NCBI GenBank assembly: GCA_914767715.1
Contig: OU612065.1
Location: 310,001-374,000, forward strand
Direction of reading: 5' to 3'
Source: Membranipora membranacea
Taxonomy: Eukaryota > Bryozoa > Gymnolaemata > Cheilostomatida > Membraniporidae
DNA length: 64,000 nt
In this document: one piece after another, positions 52,701 to 61,758 of the stretch
Layout of the letters: every line of letters begins with the position of its first letter
Numbering within the stretch: the stretch's first letter is position 1
Position numbers and translations under genes: made by a program
Notes under the pieces: model-generated
What the model saw: the letters and a program-made list of their open reading frames with translations, nothing else
Told to the model about the DNA's origin: nothing
The model's database searches: none

Positions 52701-55700
52701 GATATAATATACTTACCTTGTTTGCAGGTGATGAAATGACTAAATGAACTCCCTTGACGGGTTGACCTTCATTAGATATAGACCCAGTAAGTGAATAACC
52801 ATGTACTACAGGAGACTCTACAGCTACCGGACTACCATCAGTTACATCTACCTGTACCTCAGACTATAAAACAATAAACGTAACAGAATATCATATTTGA
52901 ACTTTTTATATACTGTTATCATAGCAGCAGCACACTGCTGGTAACTGGTATCTCTACGCTGCCAGCAGTGAGATCTTACTGACATATCATATCTGTCTCC
53001 AGTTCTCTGTGTTTATAAAATAGGTGGCATCAATTAGGTATGACAAAAACTTGTTAGAAATATTAGAATCATGTGTAAATGATACTTAATCTAGGGGTAT
53101 AAACTTTAACGTCATCTCACCAGCAGATTATGCAGCATGAGAGTTTAATTTATAGTGGTATTTTATGGAGATTGAATCAGCTGGAGTTTGTTTTCTAGAC
53201 ATATGAAGTGTGCAGACTTTGCATGCAAAGCGACGGGGAACTAAATTCAGTTATTGCGCTCAAGTTTTGATATCTTAGTATCATAAAATCTTATTATTTA
53301 CAAACTAGCAGATAGAATTAAAGCTTCCCAGGTCAGTGATTTGAGCAATGGCAGAATGCTTCTAGAGACTGGTAATTTATTCAGGCTCCCAAATTTGTCA
53401 GAACTTGGTCCATTTTCCCGTTTGAGATGGAAATGGAAATAGATGTTGAATCTAGCAGCGCCTGTGACATAATGATAGACAATGATGACTCTGATCCTCA
53501 TGCCTTTACCTCACAGTATTGAGATAAATATATTCAAAAGAGTGGGTTATAAATGTCAAAACATGACTGACACCGAGTCCACAAGATGTATGACATAATA
53601 ATGGCATTCCCTATGACTGCAGTGCAGTTACTGAGGCGCTGCAGTAGTAACTGTGAGTTTATCAGAAGGTCGGGTACACGTGACATTTAGGTGCTGGAGT
53701 GTCTGTTATCATGTCAACAATAGGTCACTGCAGCCAGATACTACACAAATATATCCGGCACCTAGGCACATGGCACCAGCAGGCACAGGGCAAAACAAGA
53801 CAAAGGTGCCAATAAGAGTGTGATGATAGGCGGGCCTTATAGCTTCTATTTTCAGATGTAATGTTAGCATTATTAATGAAAGATCATTGAACCAAATTTC
53901 GATTCAACCCAAAATCTATCAAAGCTGATGATGATTGATTAGTGATTGGTTTAAAATTTAAGCCTAGACGATTGGGGAGCAAATATATGCATACATATAT
54001 TATACAGTTTCATCTCCTCGACAAACTGCACACTTACCTTAGAGAAGAGGTAAGTATTGTGTGAAGCAGTGATAATGTGCTTACCAGCTCCGACATTTAC
54101 AAACTCATACCTGTCAACATACAAATATACATACAAATATACATACAAACATATGTGAGGAATAATAATCAAGCCTCTCACTGATGAAGCTAAATATTGA
54201 GGAGGACAGATATTCATTTATACAAAGATTTACACTGATCAGCCTGATCAGCATGCATGTCGTCACATGGATGTCACATGGATGTCACATGGAGATCAGC
54301 ATGCATGTCGTCACATGGCAGCTTATAAGTAGCCTTAATAATACTAATTTACACTGATCAGCATGTCACATGGCAGCTTATAAGTAGCCTTAATAATACG
54401 GATATAGGATTTGGTTACATTTATGGAACACATTTCTGCCTGTTGCCATGTGAACAGATTGGCGTAATAAGAGGATACTGAGAGAATATTGTGCTAGTGA
54501 GTTATATATACCTGCCCTCAGCAGCAGTGATGGTGGATTGTCTCTCTCCATCAGATGATGTAAGTGTGATCTGTACACCTGATGGTCCAATATCTGATCC
54601 TTCACTTAATACCTGAGAGTAAGTACAGTCAACTATCACAGTAAGTACAGTCAACTATCACAGTAAGTACAGTCAACTATCACAGTGAGGGGATTATTGT
54701 ATGGAATGTGGGGATTATTGTATGGAATGAGGGGATTATTGTATGGAATGAGGGGATTATTGTATGGAATGTGGGGATTATTGTATGGAATGAGGGGATT
54801 ATTGTATGGAATGAGGGGATTATTGTATGGAATGAGGGGATTATTGTATGGAATGAGGGGATTATTGTATGGAATGAATGGATTATTGTATGGAATGAGG
54901 GGATTATTGTATGGAATGTGGGGATTATTGTATGCAATGAGGGGATTATTGTATGCAATGAGGGGTTTATTGTATGGAATGAGGGGATTATTGTATGCAA
55001 TGATGGGATTATTGTATGCAATGAGGGGATTATTGTATGCAATGAGGGGATTATTGTATGCAACGAGGGGATTATTGTATGCAATGAGGGGATTATTGTA
55101 TGCAATGAGGGGATTATTGTATGCAATGAGGGGATTATTGTATGCAATCAGACGGATTGAGGGGGTTATTGTATGGAATCAGAACAAGGGCTTACTGAAT
55201 TCAAATAAAGACGCTACAACTTGTCACTTTTCTGCCCACAGATCACAGGAGTAATGGTGTTCGAGTAAAGTTAATACACTACATATCTCTGATGTCTGAT
55301 TTGTATTCAAAAATCAGATGTAAAGCAAAATTTAGACAGTTAAGCAAATTATTCAGTTTTTTTTCAATGAATGATCTAGAAAGTAATGTTCCACATACTT
55401 TGCCCGATAGATGAAAACCAGTGAAGATGAAATTGAAATCTTCGTTTCTCTCACAGGCTTCTAGGTCAAGCTTCACCGATTCTTTTGGTTCTGTAAGACA
55501 ATGATATCTCTTAATAGTAGTACTTTGAACAGAAACACAAGAGGTGGAGATCTCAATGTGGGAGCTACTGAAGTTAACATTTCTGGATATGAACGTCTAC
55601 AAGCCGAGTTATGACTCTGAGAGCACAAAATCCATGCAGCTAAGTTGATACAAGTTGCTCAAATTTTTGCAAGGCTTTCAACAAGAAATAAATCTTCCAT

Positions 55701-57917
55701 GATATACATGTTACAGCAGAGACTAATTTAGTATTCATGTAGACCGATTTCATAAAGCCGCACAATGATAATCATTACCAAAATTCCAGCCATTTTGAGG
55801 AGATATTTTGATGTGGTAGTCGCCCTTCTCATACACAGGGATCATGTAGTATCCATTTGGAGCTGGCTCAGTTGTATACTTTACAGAACCTTGGCGGGTC
55901 AGTAACTGTACCTAAAAACCACGAAAAACAAGATCATCAAGTAGACTTTGTCCAGATGGCTGGCCAAAAAGTTAGAAAGATCTGGCAAAGGTACCATGAT
56001 TGCAGTCATATTGACCTGGTGCTGCAGACAGATATTGTCAAATAGATTAAACACATGATGAGTGGAATTTGTTTGTTGGTTATGTTTGATATTATTTTAG
56101 CTTTTCTCGTAGCCGTGGTATCAAAAAATCTAATAAATTATAAATTTTTATTTTGGACCAATCACATAAGGCTGTAGTAGATGTCAATGAGTCTAGTGAC
56201 ACAGTTGTAGGCTTAGGAGCATCCCAGGGCTCTGTAACAGGCCTTCAATGTTTCTCTTCTACATCAACAACTAACCTGATCAGCTTCACTCTACTGTAGC
56301 CTATGGATATTTGCCTACAACATCATTATCTATAACACTGCTAGAAACCATCAAACACCTCAAGATGATCTCAAAACTCTAGAGGATTGGGAGACATGGA
56401 GTTCCGTCCATCCTACTGCCAGCAGATAACACCCTGATATAAGCAACAGCCATCAGGACAAAAGCTCCGTCTGCACACATCAGATATCCCTGCAGCCGAA
56501 TGGATTCAATATTCAGGGAATCACTCCAATACCAAGACCAACTGTAACATGCATGTGAATATCACAGCATACAAACAACTTCCAGTGTTCAAGTATGCTA
56601 CTGCTGTTTGGGATTCTGTCCCGATCCTGCTACAACCATTTCTAAGCAATTCAGTATAGAGTTTCCAAATTCATATGCGGTGTAAGATGGTCAGACATAA
56701 AAAAATAGCGCCCCTGGACATCTTTAGAAGCTGTATTTTCATCAGTTGTAAGAGCAATATTGCCAATATCACCGCACCAGAACCAATCCTCTCAAATTAC
56801 ATCCAGCCTGCCAGCTTAGGCACAGAAGGCTGCCTCGTCACTCAGTCCAACATACTTGATCACCAGCAGCTATACAAACAGCTAAGTAATGAGTTTTCCA
56901 ACACTGCGAGCAAGCCTTCGTACCCTCTCCACAACATAGCAATCAAGCTGTTCGTTCGATTCACAAAATTAGGTTGGATGTTTGTTGAACGGAATAGAGA
57001 ACCTAGATCTTAGGACTGGTGTTCTCTTTCCCTCATGAAAGGTGAGTAATTTGAGTTTTAAGTGCGAATTGGGCCATATCTTGGTGGAAGTTAGATTGGA
57101 GAGCAGCTTGCCATTGTAATTTTGAAACAATGAACTTGAAGCCAAGAGAGAGAGAGAGAGAGAGCACTCAGGCTCCTTGAAGAGAGGAAAGGCCTTGTTC
57201 ACTTGACTTGCACAAATTGTGGTTGTTGTTGTTATCATTAGTTATCGAGGTGGTATTAATTAGCAAGATTATTCAAATCAGTGTAGCATACCCGACAAGT
57301 CTCCCTTTTTGGTAGGGAGCCTCCCAGTTTTTAGGGGTATTTTCCACCTCCTCCCTATCTCCCTTTTTCCTCCCTTTTTTCAGCTTCCTTCAACCAGGGC
57401 AGAAGACTTTTTAAGCTTCTCGTTGCAAGAAAAACTACGTTTTTCTACCCCCACAATACATATACCTATATGTTATTGCCTATTAACATACTATCTCTCC
57501 TCGTTCCTATAAATTGCAACACTATAATTTATAAAATCAGGTAAAATTATGCATTTCATAATATGAACGCTCAAGTTTTGGCTTAAAATAAATGATAACA
57601 AGGGCCAAATTACACCTTCACTGCGGTATACAAGGAGTGGTACTCCGGGTCAGGAGTTCGTCCGCGGAGACCTCCTGATTTCTGGGTCTACCAACTTGTC
57701 ATGTATGCAGTGTAGTGCTAAAAAGCAGTAGACAGAAGAGAGTCACAGAATAATATGAAATATATAAAATATATCTACTTACTTTCACCTGTGTTAGATC
57801 AATATTGACATCATCATTACTCTTCACAAACCCTCCACAGCCTAGAATGTCATCTTGGGAATGTATAGATGACAATGAAATGAGTGTTAAAAACACTGCA
57901 TAGTAAAGAGGAGTCAT
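19557..57917 (-). CDS. NOMO: NOMO (nodal modulator), 26 exons, C-terminal tail missing
   Basis: Exons, 5' to 3': 57783..57917, 55779..55911, 55399..55490, 54512..54612, 54038..54110, 52717..52863, 52263..52400, 51834..51923, 51368..51424, 50052..50251, 48750..48906, 48149..48352, 43862..44062, 41548..41717, 40412..40516, 36435..36622, 32725..32878, 29898..30024, 28711..28824, 28392..28522, 24596..24761, 23321..23413, 22276..22386, 21904..22002, 20362..20484, 19557..19652. All junctions are GT-AG in matching phase; total 1,135 aa against about 1,220 in human NOMO. It has a signal peptide, the GCGGFVKS motif, repeated carboxypeptidase-regulatory-like beta-sandwich segments (DxxGxF...GxY) and a membrane helix in the last exon. 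NOMO is an ER membrane protein that complexes with nicalin and TMEM147 and works at the translocon in membrane-protein biogenesis. Introns are unusually rich in minisatellites and transposons. Confidence 0.95.
22190..22250. repeat. ACCCGGTACAGCTGGAAT tandem repeat
   Basis: A few degenerate 18-bp or shorter units in the NOMO intron between exons 23 and 24. A related patch of GACAAGGTAACCACCACC units lies at about 22446-22535, between exons 22 and 23. Confidence 0.8.
24762..28391. other. NOMO intron 20
   Basis: The 3' two-thirds (gene sense) is AT-rich non-coding sequence in which nothing was recognised. The part next to exon 20 is the 40-bp splice-donor repeat array. Confidence 0.6.
27559..28418. 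repeat. 40-bp minisatellite containing the exon 20 splice donor
   Basis: About 21 units of 40 bp (one of 42) with the core CCCTGCTGCCGTAGTATATA on the plus strand. Sequence variants are TGTACG/TGAACG and CCGTAG/CCATAG. On the minus strand each unit reads GGGTCGCGTACAG|GTTAGT, an intact-looking 5' splice site. The right edge (28392-28411) is coding sequence of NOMO exon 20. Confidence 0.95.
28392..28522 (-). CDS. NOMO: NOMO exon 20, donor duplicated about 21 times
   Basis: It encodes SPGKHYLKAIMKEYEFTPSA...VTGSRVAYR, matching the SPGQYYFKPMMKEFRFEPSS...TGYRTAY block. The last 20 exon bases plus the AG|GTTAGTCATATA donor make a 40-bp unit repeated through the intron to about 27559. Phase 2 at the real donor (28391) joins correctly to exon 21 (SCMGRVVSL). 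Confidence 0.94.
28674..28704. repeat. (GA)n microsatellite next to NOMO exon 19 donor
   Basis: On the minus strand it is a (CT)n tract beginning only a few bases after the GTATGT donor of exon 19 (28711..28824). Confidence 0.9.
30025..32724. other. NOMO intron 17
   Basis: Non-coding. It includes a poly-G tract at about 30169-30196 and a 15-bp ACCATCAGGGCTTT repeat (five copies, about 31852-31930). No transposon was recognised. Confidence 0.55.
32879..36434. other. NOMO intron 16
   Basis: Dominated by the 1-kb TGTTATACTGTTGTATA array. It also holds five CCGGAGTAAGATAA units (about 35748-35816) and a TATATTAGGGTATATG tract (about 35870-35930). The rest is AT-rich with no recognised gene. Confidence 0.55.
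34660..35630. repeat. Mixed 17/20-bp minisatellite (GTTATACTGTTGTATAT)n
   Basis: More than 50 units of two lengths: a 17-bp unit and a 20-bp unit with an extra AAT. They are interspersed in an irregular order, with a few GTTGTTG or TTTAAT variants near 35220-35275. Stop-free frames here are artefacts. Confidence 0.95.
36663..36884. repeat. 43-bp tandem repeat upstream of NOMO exon 16
   Basis: Five copies of a unit with the core TCAGTATGTCCGCTACAGCG, ending about 40 bp upstream (gene sense) of the exon 16 acceptor. It does not include the splice site. Confidence 0.92.
37118..37205. repeat. 22-bp tandem repeat (GTTACTATTTAGTGTAAGTA)
   Basis: About four units in NOMO intron 15, next to the 28-bp array. 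Confidence 0.88.
37268..38022. repeat. 28-bp minisatellite (GTGCCACAGTCTGGTACTAT...)
   Basis: About 27 units in NOMO intron 15. Two variable sites (ACTAT/ACTGT and TTGCG/TTGTG) split the array into blocks, and one unit near 37640 lacks three bases. The stop-free frames of up to about 280 codons are repeat artefacts, not a gene. Confidence 0.97.
38262..38655. repeat. 31-bp minisatellite (TCTGTTTGGTATATTATCTC...)
   Basis: About 13 units in NOMO intron 15, with ACAGATG/ACATATG and CTGTTTG/CTATTTG variants. Open frames across it are artefacts. Confidence 0.96.
39282..39405 (-). other. Coding-like island in NOMO intron 15, unassigned
   Basis: On the minus strand a 41-codon open stretch (RVCVKGSDRYTPIPSPP then LNLSFSHRLRCYIHTALDAP) runs between an AG acceptor-like site at 39406-39407 and a GTATGT donor at 39281. 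Its composition looks protein-like, but it does not match NOMO and its phase does not fit between exons 15 and 16. It could be a pseudo-exon, part of an old duplicate, or chance. Confidence 0.25.
43862..44062 (-). CDS. NOMO: NOMO exon 13, acceptor duplicated in tandem
   Basis: It encodes VIPGDYILSIDKTEWCWSDN...HTGYLLRV, matching the LPGKYKISIMHEDWCWKN...TGYMLRC block of NOMO. The acceptor (TTTACAG) and first 15 exon bases recur twice more upstream in the intron. Confidence 0.94.
44048..44226. repeat. Tandem repeat containing the exon 13 acceptor
   Basis: Three copies, spaced 63 and 52 bp, of a unit starting ACCTGTCACAGATACCTGTA. On the minus strand each reads TTTACAG|GTATCTGTGACAGG, the true acceptor plus the first exon bases. 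Confidence 0.9.
44227..46911. other. NOMO intron 12, central part
   Basis: AT-rich non-coding sequence between the exon 13 acceptor repeats and the 30-bp array. Nothing else was recognised. Confidence 0.5.
46912..47573. repeat. 30-bp minisatellite (GAGCATCTATCACTGACCCC...)
   Basis: About 22 units in NOMO intron 12. Unit length varies by one or two cytosines in the C-run and by CCCCAAC/CCCAAAC. This slippage shifts the frame, so several overlapping open frames appear on the minus strand (SVIDAR and VSDRCS repeats); they are not genes. Confidence 0.96.
48074..48158. repeat. 29-bp repeat containing the exon 12 donor
   Basis: Three copies (starting 48074, 48103, 48132) of AAGTTTAAAGTATTACCTTG plus GTGAGA. 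On the minus strand each gives TCTCACAAG|GTAATACTT. Only the copy at 48132 adjoins the exon. Confidence 0.93.
48149..48352 (-). CDS. NOMO: NOMO exon 12, donor duplicated in tandem
   Basis: It encodes the VSGKVSCLAECGDLEIRLKS segment, conserved with the VSGKVSCLDTCGDL stretch of NOMO. Its last nine bases plus the GTAATACTTTAAACTT donor form a 29-bp unit present three times (48074-48158). Two extra copies lie downstream in the intron. Confidence 0.93.
48463..48692. repeat. 36-bp repeat (ATAAGACAGGAGTGGATACA...)
   Basis: Six units in NOMO intron 11, with AGCTAGCTTACG and AGCTAACTTACG variants. The unit is a multiple of 3, so it stays open on the plus strand. Confidence 0.95.
48750..48906 (-). 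CDS. NOMO: NOMO exon 11, acceptor duplicated in tandem
   Basis: It encodes YSVCGKVVLDNG...GDYRLQ, matching the SVCGQI...GTYKVQ segment of NOMO. Its 3' splice site and first 30-odd bases lie within a 49-bp tandem repeat that continues upstream into the intron (to 49120), giving about four additional acceptor copies. Confidence 0.93.
48873..49120. repeat. 49-bp repeat containing the exon 11 acceptor
   Basis: Five copies; the CTGTATCTAC core starts at 48901, 48950, 48999, 49048 and 49097. On the minus strand each carries GTATTGTAG|ATACAG, the exon 11 acceptor and exon start. The left copy is part of exon 11; the right edge abuts the Tc1-derived inverted repeat. Confidence 0.95.
49117..49824. 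mobile_element. Fold-back Tc1/mariner-derived element with 334-bp arms
   Basis: Arm 49117-49450 and arm 49491-49824 are reverse complements differing at about two positions, with a 40-bp spacer. Both outer tips are TA followed by CTAAAACTAAG, consistent with a Tc1/mariner TA target duplication. In the left arm, codons at 49184-49213 read DWPYSPDLRP, the conserved block of Tc1/mariner transposases near the third catalytic residue; the mirror copy lies in the right arm. The rest of the transposase is absent. A partial further copy of the spacer/tip motifs (AATACACAAGTTTTAATGG, TCTTTTCTTAG) follows at about 49828-49930. Located in NOMO intron 10. Confidence 0.88.
50503..51016. mobile_element. 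512-514-bp MITE, copy 1
   Basis: The ends are TAGACAGTTTTCTGAGC and its inverse GCTCAGAAAACTGTCTA. The terminal inverted repeats run over 100 bp, including GCCGCATAGGAAAAAC. No coding frame is present. A second copy lies at 59967-60478 in opposite orientation. It sits in NOMO intron 9; the TA at each tip suggests a Tc1/mariner-type target site. Confidence 0.88.
51381..51833. other. NOMO: NOMO exon 9 and intron 8
   Basis: The short exon 9 (51368..51424, REFTVSGFSVSGLIKYSPQ) is followed on the plus strand by intron 8. Open frames on the plus strand here are shadows; no other gene is seen. Confidence 0.6.
52067..52213. repeat. 11-bp minisatellite (AACTCCCAGAG)n
   Basis: About 13 perfect units in NOMO intron 7, ending about 50 bp from exon 7. 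Confidence 0.96.
52864..54037. other. NOMO intron 5
   Basis: No gene, repeat array or transposon was recognised. Confidence 0.5.
54635..55150. repeat. 22-bp and 21-bp tandem arrays in NOMO intron 3
   Basis: Three copies of AGTACAGTCAACTATCACAG (54635-54686) run into about 22 copies of GGGGATTATTGTATGGAATG (54690-55150). The 21-bp unit switches from TATGGAATG to TATGCAATG near 54935, so the array has two sub-blocks. Long open frames on both strands result from the multiple-of-3 unit. Confidence 0.95.
56150..57010 (+). pseudogene. Degenerate LINE reverse-transcriptase remnant
   Basis: Translation of the plus strand in shifting frames gives fragments in the order typical of a CR1/L2/Jockey-type reverse transcriptase C-terminal half: QGSVTGLQCF (QGSVLGPLLF block), a broken thumb region, then YATAVWDSVP (YATAVWDP block, tat at 56594) and a VSKFICGVRW-like patch. 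Several stops and frameshifts separate them, so it is a dead copy. It lies in NOMO intron 1, antisense to NOMO. The clade cannot be fixed by eye. Confidence 0.6.
57150..57168. repeat. (GA)n microsatellite in NOMO intron 1
   Basis: A short GA run. The rest of intron 1 (57011-57782) shows only T/C-rich tracts around 57300-57400. Confidence 0.85.
57783..57917 (-). CDS. NOMO: NOMO exon 1: signal peptide and GCGGFVKS
   Basis: It opens with a start codon at 57917-57915 and a hydrophobic signal peptide of about 20 residues (cleavage expected near HSQ-DD), then ILGCGGFVKSNDDVNIDL, the conserved start of mature NOMO. It ends in phase 0 at a GTAAGT donor. Confidence 0.93.
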
Positions 57918-59109
57918 AGTATTTTCCTTGAACCAATAAAGATATTAATTCAATGAATTGAATGAATCGTAGAAAAAGATAATTGACCTTGACACACTTT
58001 TCAGACCATGAATGGTTTCGTAAACCTACAATAAATTGTTGGAGGTGTGAGAGTTGCCTCCCTTATGAATATCAGCAGACTGCTATTTTACCAATGAACT
58101 AAACAAAGGTTTAGTTCATTGATTTTACTATCATAGGACTGCTGCATTGTCCATTTCTTGACTTCTTGACAAAGCCTAAAGTCAGGAAATGCAGAAGTCC
58201 TGTGATCAAAATGACAATAATTTTCTTCCATGACTGGACGTGAGAGAGAAGTAGAGGTCTACTCAAAAACCTTGGTCTCGGCAATGTGGGGGCCAGTCAA
58301 ACATTGTCAAACGCTTCCCACACCCAATAAAGCTTGTGAAGACAGGCTATCGTCAAAGGGTCATAAGGTAGGAGTAAGGAGTAAACCCTGGGCCCAAGTG
58401 GTTCAAATCAGGTTTGGAAACCAAAACCGCAAGGAATACGATAGGAACTTCCTATCGTATTCTTTGCGGTTTTGAAAAAAGGTTTGTTTCTGCAGGAATT
58501 TGATTCCAGGGATTGGAGCTGCAAAAATTGGGTAACACTTCTTTGTTTACACATTTTAACAGGCTTTTTATAGTACAGAGTGAAAGTAATCAAGCCATTT
58601 AATTTGCTATTTCAATTTCAAGGCTGTGCGATAAGGTGAACTCTGTCTCCCATGTCATATATCAAATACTGAACATACAGAGAACTAGTAGGTAAGTATA
58701 GAATACATAAACAAAATAATAACCAACGGTAAAAACAAAACAATTTGGCATCTTACCATTCGAGAGCCCCAATGTATTATTTATATATAGTATATATTCA
58801 GTATTAAAAATTATAGGATGTCAGGTTTATGAAAAATAGTTTTAAAAAATTCAAGCAAGCCATAAAAAAACTTTGTTATGTCACACAAGATAATAGGACT
58901 ATCCGAGGGTGAAGTTAGATCGACCTTACTGATGAAAATGAACAAAGAATTATTATCAATTTTATTTTTTAATTTGACATTCAATAAAAAAGCCAGACTC
59001 TCAAGCAGTCTACAAAAGCAGGTGAGACCTTGAACTCTGAATACGAACACTGACTCCTAAACTCTGAACGCGAACAGTATTAGAATTGAGTTTATAGTAT
59101 TTTGGTTAA
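57918..59109. other. Gap between NOMO start and F-box gene end
   Basis: It contains the presumed NOMO promoter, a CAATGAACTAAAC/GTTTAGTTCATTG hairpin at about 58092-58121 and the 25-bp-arm hairpin at 58423-58473. No leucine-rich-repeat exon of the F-box gene was found here. Confidence 0.5.
58423..58473. repeat. Inverted repeat with 25-bp arms and 1-bp spacer
   Basis: Arms 58423-58447 and 58449-58473 (AAAACCGCAAGGAATACGAT type) pair with one mismatch. It could be a hairpin MITE remnant. Confidence 0.85.
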
Positions 59110-61758
59110 TCAGCTACCCCATATTTTTGTATGTAAGAGAATGATCAGCGGGATTTTGCGCTGAATGTTATCCGGGTGTTCTTCGATTCGCTGGTGTGCA
59201 GGATACCATCCATCAGAGTAGTACAGGTAACGATTATCTGTATAGTTGTATACAATGTCTACTTGTGTCCACAGTGAGGGAATGTAAGATACCTCCTGCC
59301 ACAGACGACACACCTTAGATAACCTGTCATAAAACAGCACATTATAAATCAGCTAGAGCAACAAAAACTATCCGAACATCAGAAATATCAGAACACAAGA
59401 ACATAGAGAAACAGAAACACATATAATTTAGTTTTAGGTGTGGTATGCCATAAGGTTAGTAGAACTCAAACACTACGTCATTCATCTAAAGTAATATAAC
59501 CATCTCTCTCTCTTTTTATACCAATTTTAGAAGGAGAATACAAGAGATCGTGATTTTGGCTTCATACACACATAGTCTGCATGTGATCAAATCTTTTCCT
59601 TTGTCTTCACCTAAAATTTCACCAGCTGGCTACTGGCAAAAATCCGAGGGCATCTCAGATTATGTATCATCTGATGAGCACATCACTAGCTTTATCTACA
59701 GTAATCTTACCTCACTAGAACTGTCAGCTTATTTTCACTTGTACACAGTGCAAAACGGAAGATTTGCAGCAGAATCTCGGCTGGTATGATCTCACCCCAT
59801 GACCTGTCATCAATCGTAGCTCGACACTTTTTTATTGTTTGGCCAACCCTTCTTCGTCTATATATAGAGAGAAAAAGGATGTATTAATTTGCTGTAATGT
59901 TTATTTGCAACATTGGTAGACAAAGACATTATAATACATACTGTAGCGTATGGTACATTATCATAATAGACAGTTTTCTGAGCTCTGATTTATGCCTCAA
60001 TTTGGAGTTGTCCTCTCTCCAGTTTGGTACTTTTAACCCACGCCGCATAGGAAAAACGTGCTGAAAAGAGGGTTATCTTGAAAACCGCTTATAAAAGGAT
60101 AAAAATTATTTTTGATTCAGAATCTGCAACATTGAAAACTCATATAGACATAGTTTGGGAATTAATTTTAGTAATTGGATAATCAATTATATCATTTTCT
60201 GCCTGTTTTGCGGACAATTTGGCAGCATTTTACATGAGTTTTGTCACTAAAATTAAGATTTATCAACATTCAAGCCTCCAATGATTTGGAAACCCTGTCT
60301 CACAGGGTTTTCAATGGTGCAGACTCTGAATCAAAAATCATTTTTATCCCAACATAAGCGGTTTTCAAGATAACCCTCTTTCAGCAGGTTTTTCCTATGC
60401 GGCGCGGGTTAAAAGAACCAAACTGGAAAGAGGTCAACTCCGAATTGAGGCATAAATAAGAGCTCAGAAAACTGTCTATAATAAATATATCACATATACT
60501 CCTCAGGCTCCTTTGCTCTCTACATAAATAAGATGAAGTTCAAATGTTCTTGAGCTGTGTTCAGTGTCACTTCCCCTTCTAGTATGTTGCAGACAACTTT
60601 AATGCAAACATGGTCTACAGAGTAAGTTTTGTGTGTGAAGGATTCGCAAACCAATTTTTCAGATCATATCTGATAATGGTTTAAACCTTCAGATTCGTAT
60701 ATCTATAAAACCCTCCGGATTTGGTTATAGAAATATTACTAGGATACATATATTGAGGATTACTTGGTTTATTATGTCAATTAGACATAAAGCTGTTGTG
60801 AATAATATAAATATATTTACTTTTTTCTCGGCTTGTCAGCTTTCTCTGTTTGGCTCTTACGTTTGAGACTTATCACTGTGGTATCTGCTGGAGATGTGAT
60901 CAGTACTGCTGTATCATTCTGTGATCTGCTTATAAGGGAATGTATAGCGTGGTTATTATCCCAGGTCTATAGGCTCATAGCAGAGTTCTATCATCGCCTC
61001 CACTCCCCACCACTACTCACATTACTATTACTAACCAGCTCCGCATGGCCAACAAATCAACATCTTTAAGTTCAGTGGTATAGTTTTAGACGTATAGAGA
61101 ACATATAGCCTGGGCAGCCTACACAAGCTATGAAGAACAGGCAGGCACAACTCTGACTTACCTGATCCAATTTTCTGGCTATAAGAATTTTCCTACGTTA
61201 TTTGTGAATCAATTTCATTCATGTTTTAGCTCCAATAGATCCCCTCTGGGCGGATATAAGGAGGAAACAATAATAGAAACATTGCGTAGGCTGACTACTA
61301 TCTGCTGACGAGATAGTCTGACGCATCCACAAACATATAAATACTCTGTTTATATGTTTATGGTTACATCATAGTGTGAGAGGCTTTATCACAATGTGAT
61401 GTGTGACACAATGACTGATCATCTTGAAGATGCTTTCTGGTACTGATCAGATAATGTAAGGGAAGTAAGGAAGTATGAGGAGCATACATATAAACCCTAT
61501 ACTGTATAAACCTTATACTATAAGTGAGCGCTCAGTGTGATGGAGTGTTGTCTCAGTTATATAGATTGCTCTGTGTTTCTCATTCTATTACCTTCTTGTC
61601 TTATCCGCCGCTGATAGAAAATGGGCAGCAAAATCTTAAACTTCATTTCCCTTTTCACGGCTCACTGACATGTTATTGATTTGCCTGATTTACTTATTTG
61701 ATGTGACATGACGTGACATTACTGCTGCCGCTGCTGCTGCCTCCATTGCTGACATCAT
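59110..61758 (-). CDS. Short F-box protein (FBXL6-like F-box), possibly truncated
   Basis: Exons read on the minus strand: 61723..61758 (tentative, start codon at 61758), 60821..60966, 59711..59857, 59110..59323; phases 0, 2, 2 agree and give about 180 aa. A basic linker (SLKRKSQTEKADKPRKK, RRRVGQTIKKCR) precedes the F-box: SWGEIIPAEILLQIFRFAL then VCRLWQEVSYIPSLWTQVDI, with the Pro, Leu, Ile, Val-Cys and Trp positions in place. F-box proteins bind SKP1 and bring substrates to SCF ubiquitin ligases. The basic N-terminus and WxxxIPxEILxQIF resemble FBXL6, but no leucine-rich repeats follow; the frame stops 50 residues after the F-box. Either the last exon is mis-ended (a GTAGCT donor lies just before the stop) or the gene is truncated. 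The first exon is the weakest part. Confidence 0.6.
59967..60478. mobile_element. 512-514-bp MITE, copy 2
   Basis: Same family as 50503-51016, in opposite orientation, within the F-box gene intron. The tips are TAGACAGTTTTCTGAGC and its inverse, and internal stretches such as TGATTTGGAAACCCTGTCTC are shared. Divergence from copy 1 looks modest by eye. Confidence 0.88.
60967..61722. other. First intron of the F-box gene
   Basis: A small hairpin (AAACATATAAA paired with TTTATATGTTT, about 61332-61360) is the only structure seen. Confidence 0.4.

Noticed and set aside
53951-54037. Read-through continuation of NOMO exon 5 (VSVQFVEEMKLYN)
   Set aside because: It looks superficially plausible, but exon 6 (SEVQVDVTDGSP) supplies the conserved continuation in the right phase from the GTAAGT donor.
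54680-55254. Plus and minus frames of LLYGMRG or IIPSLHT repeats
   Set aside because: Artefacts of the 21-bp array in NOMO intron 3.
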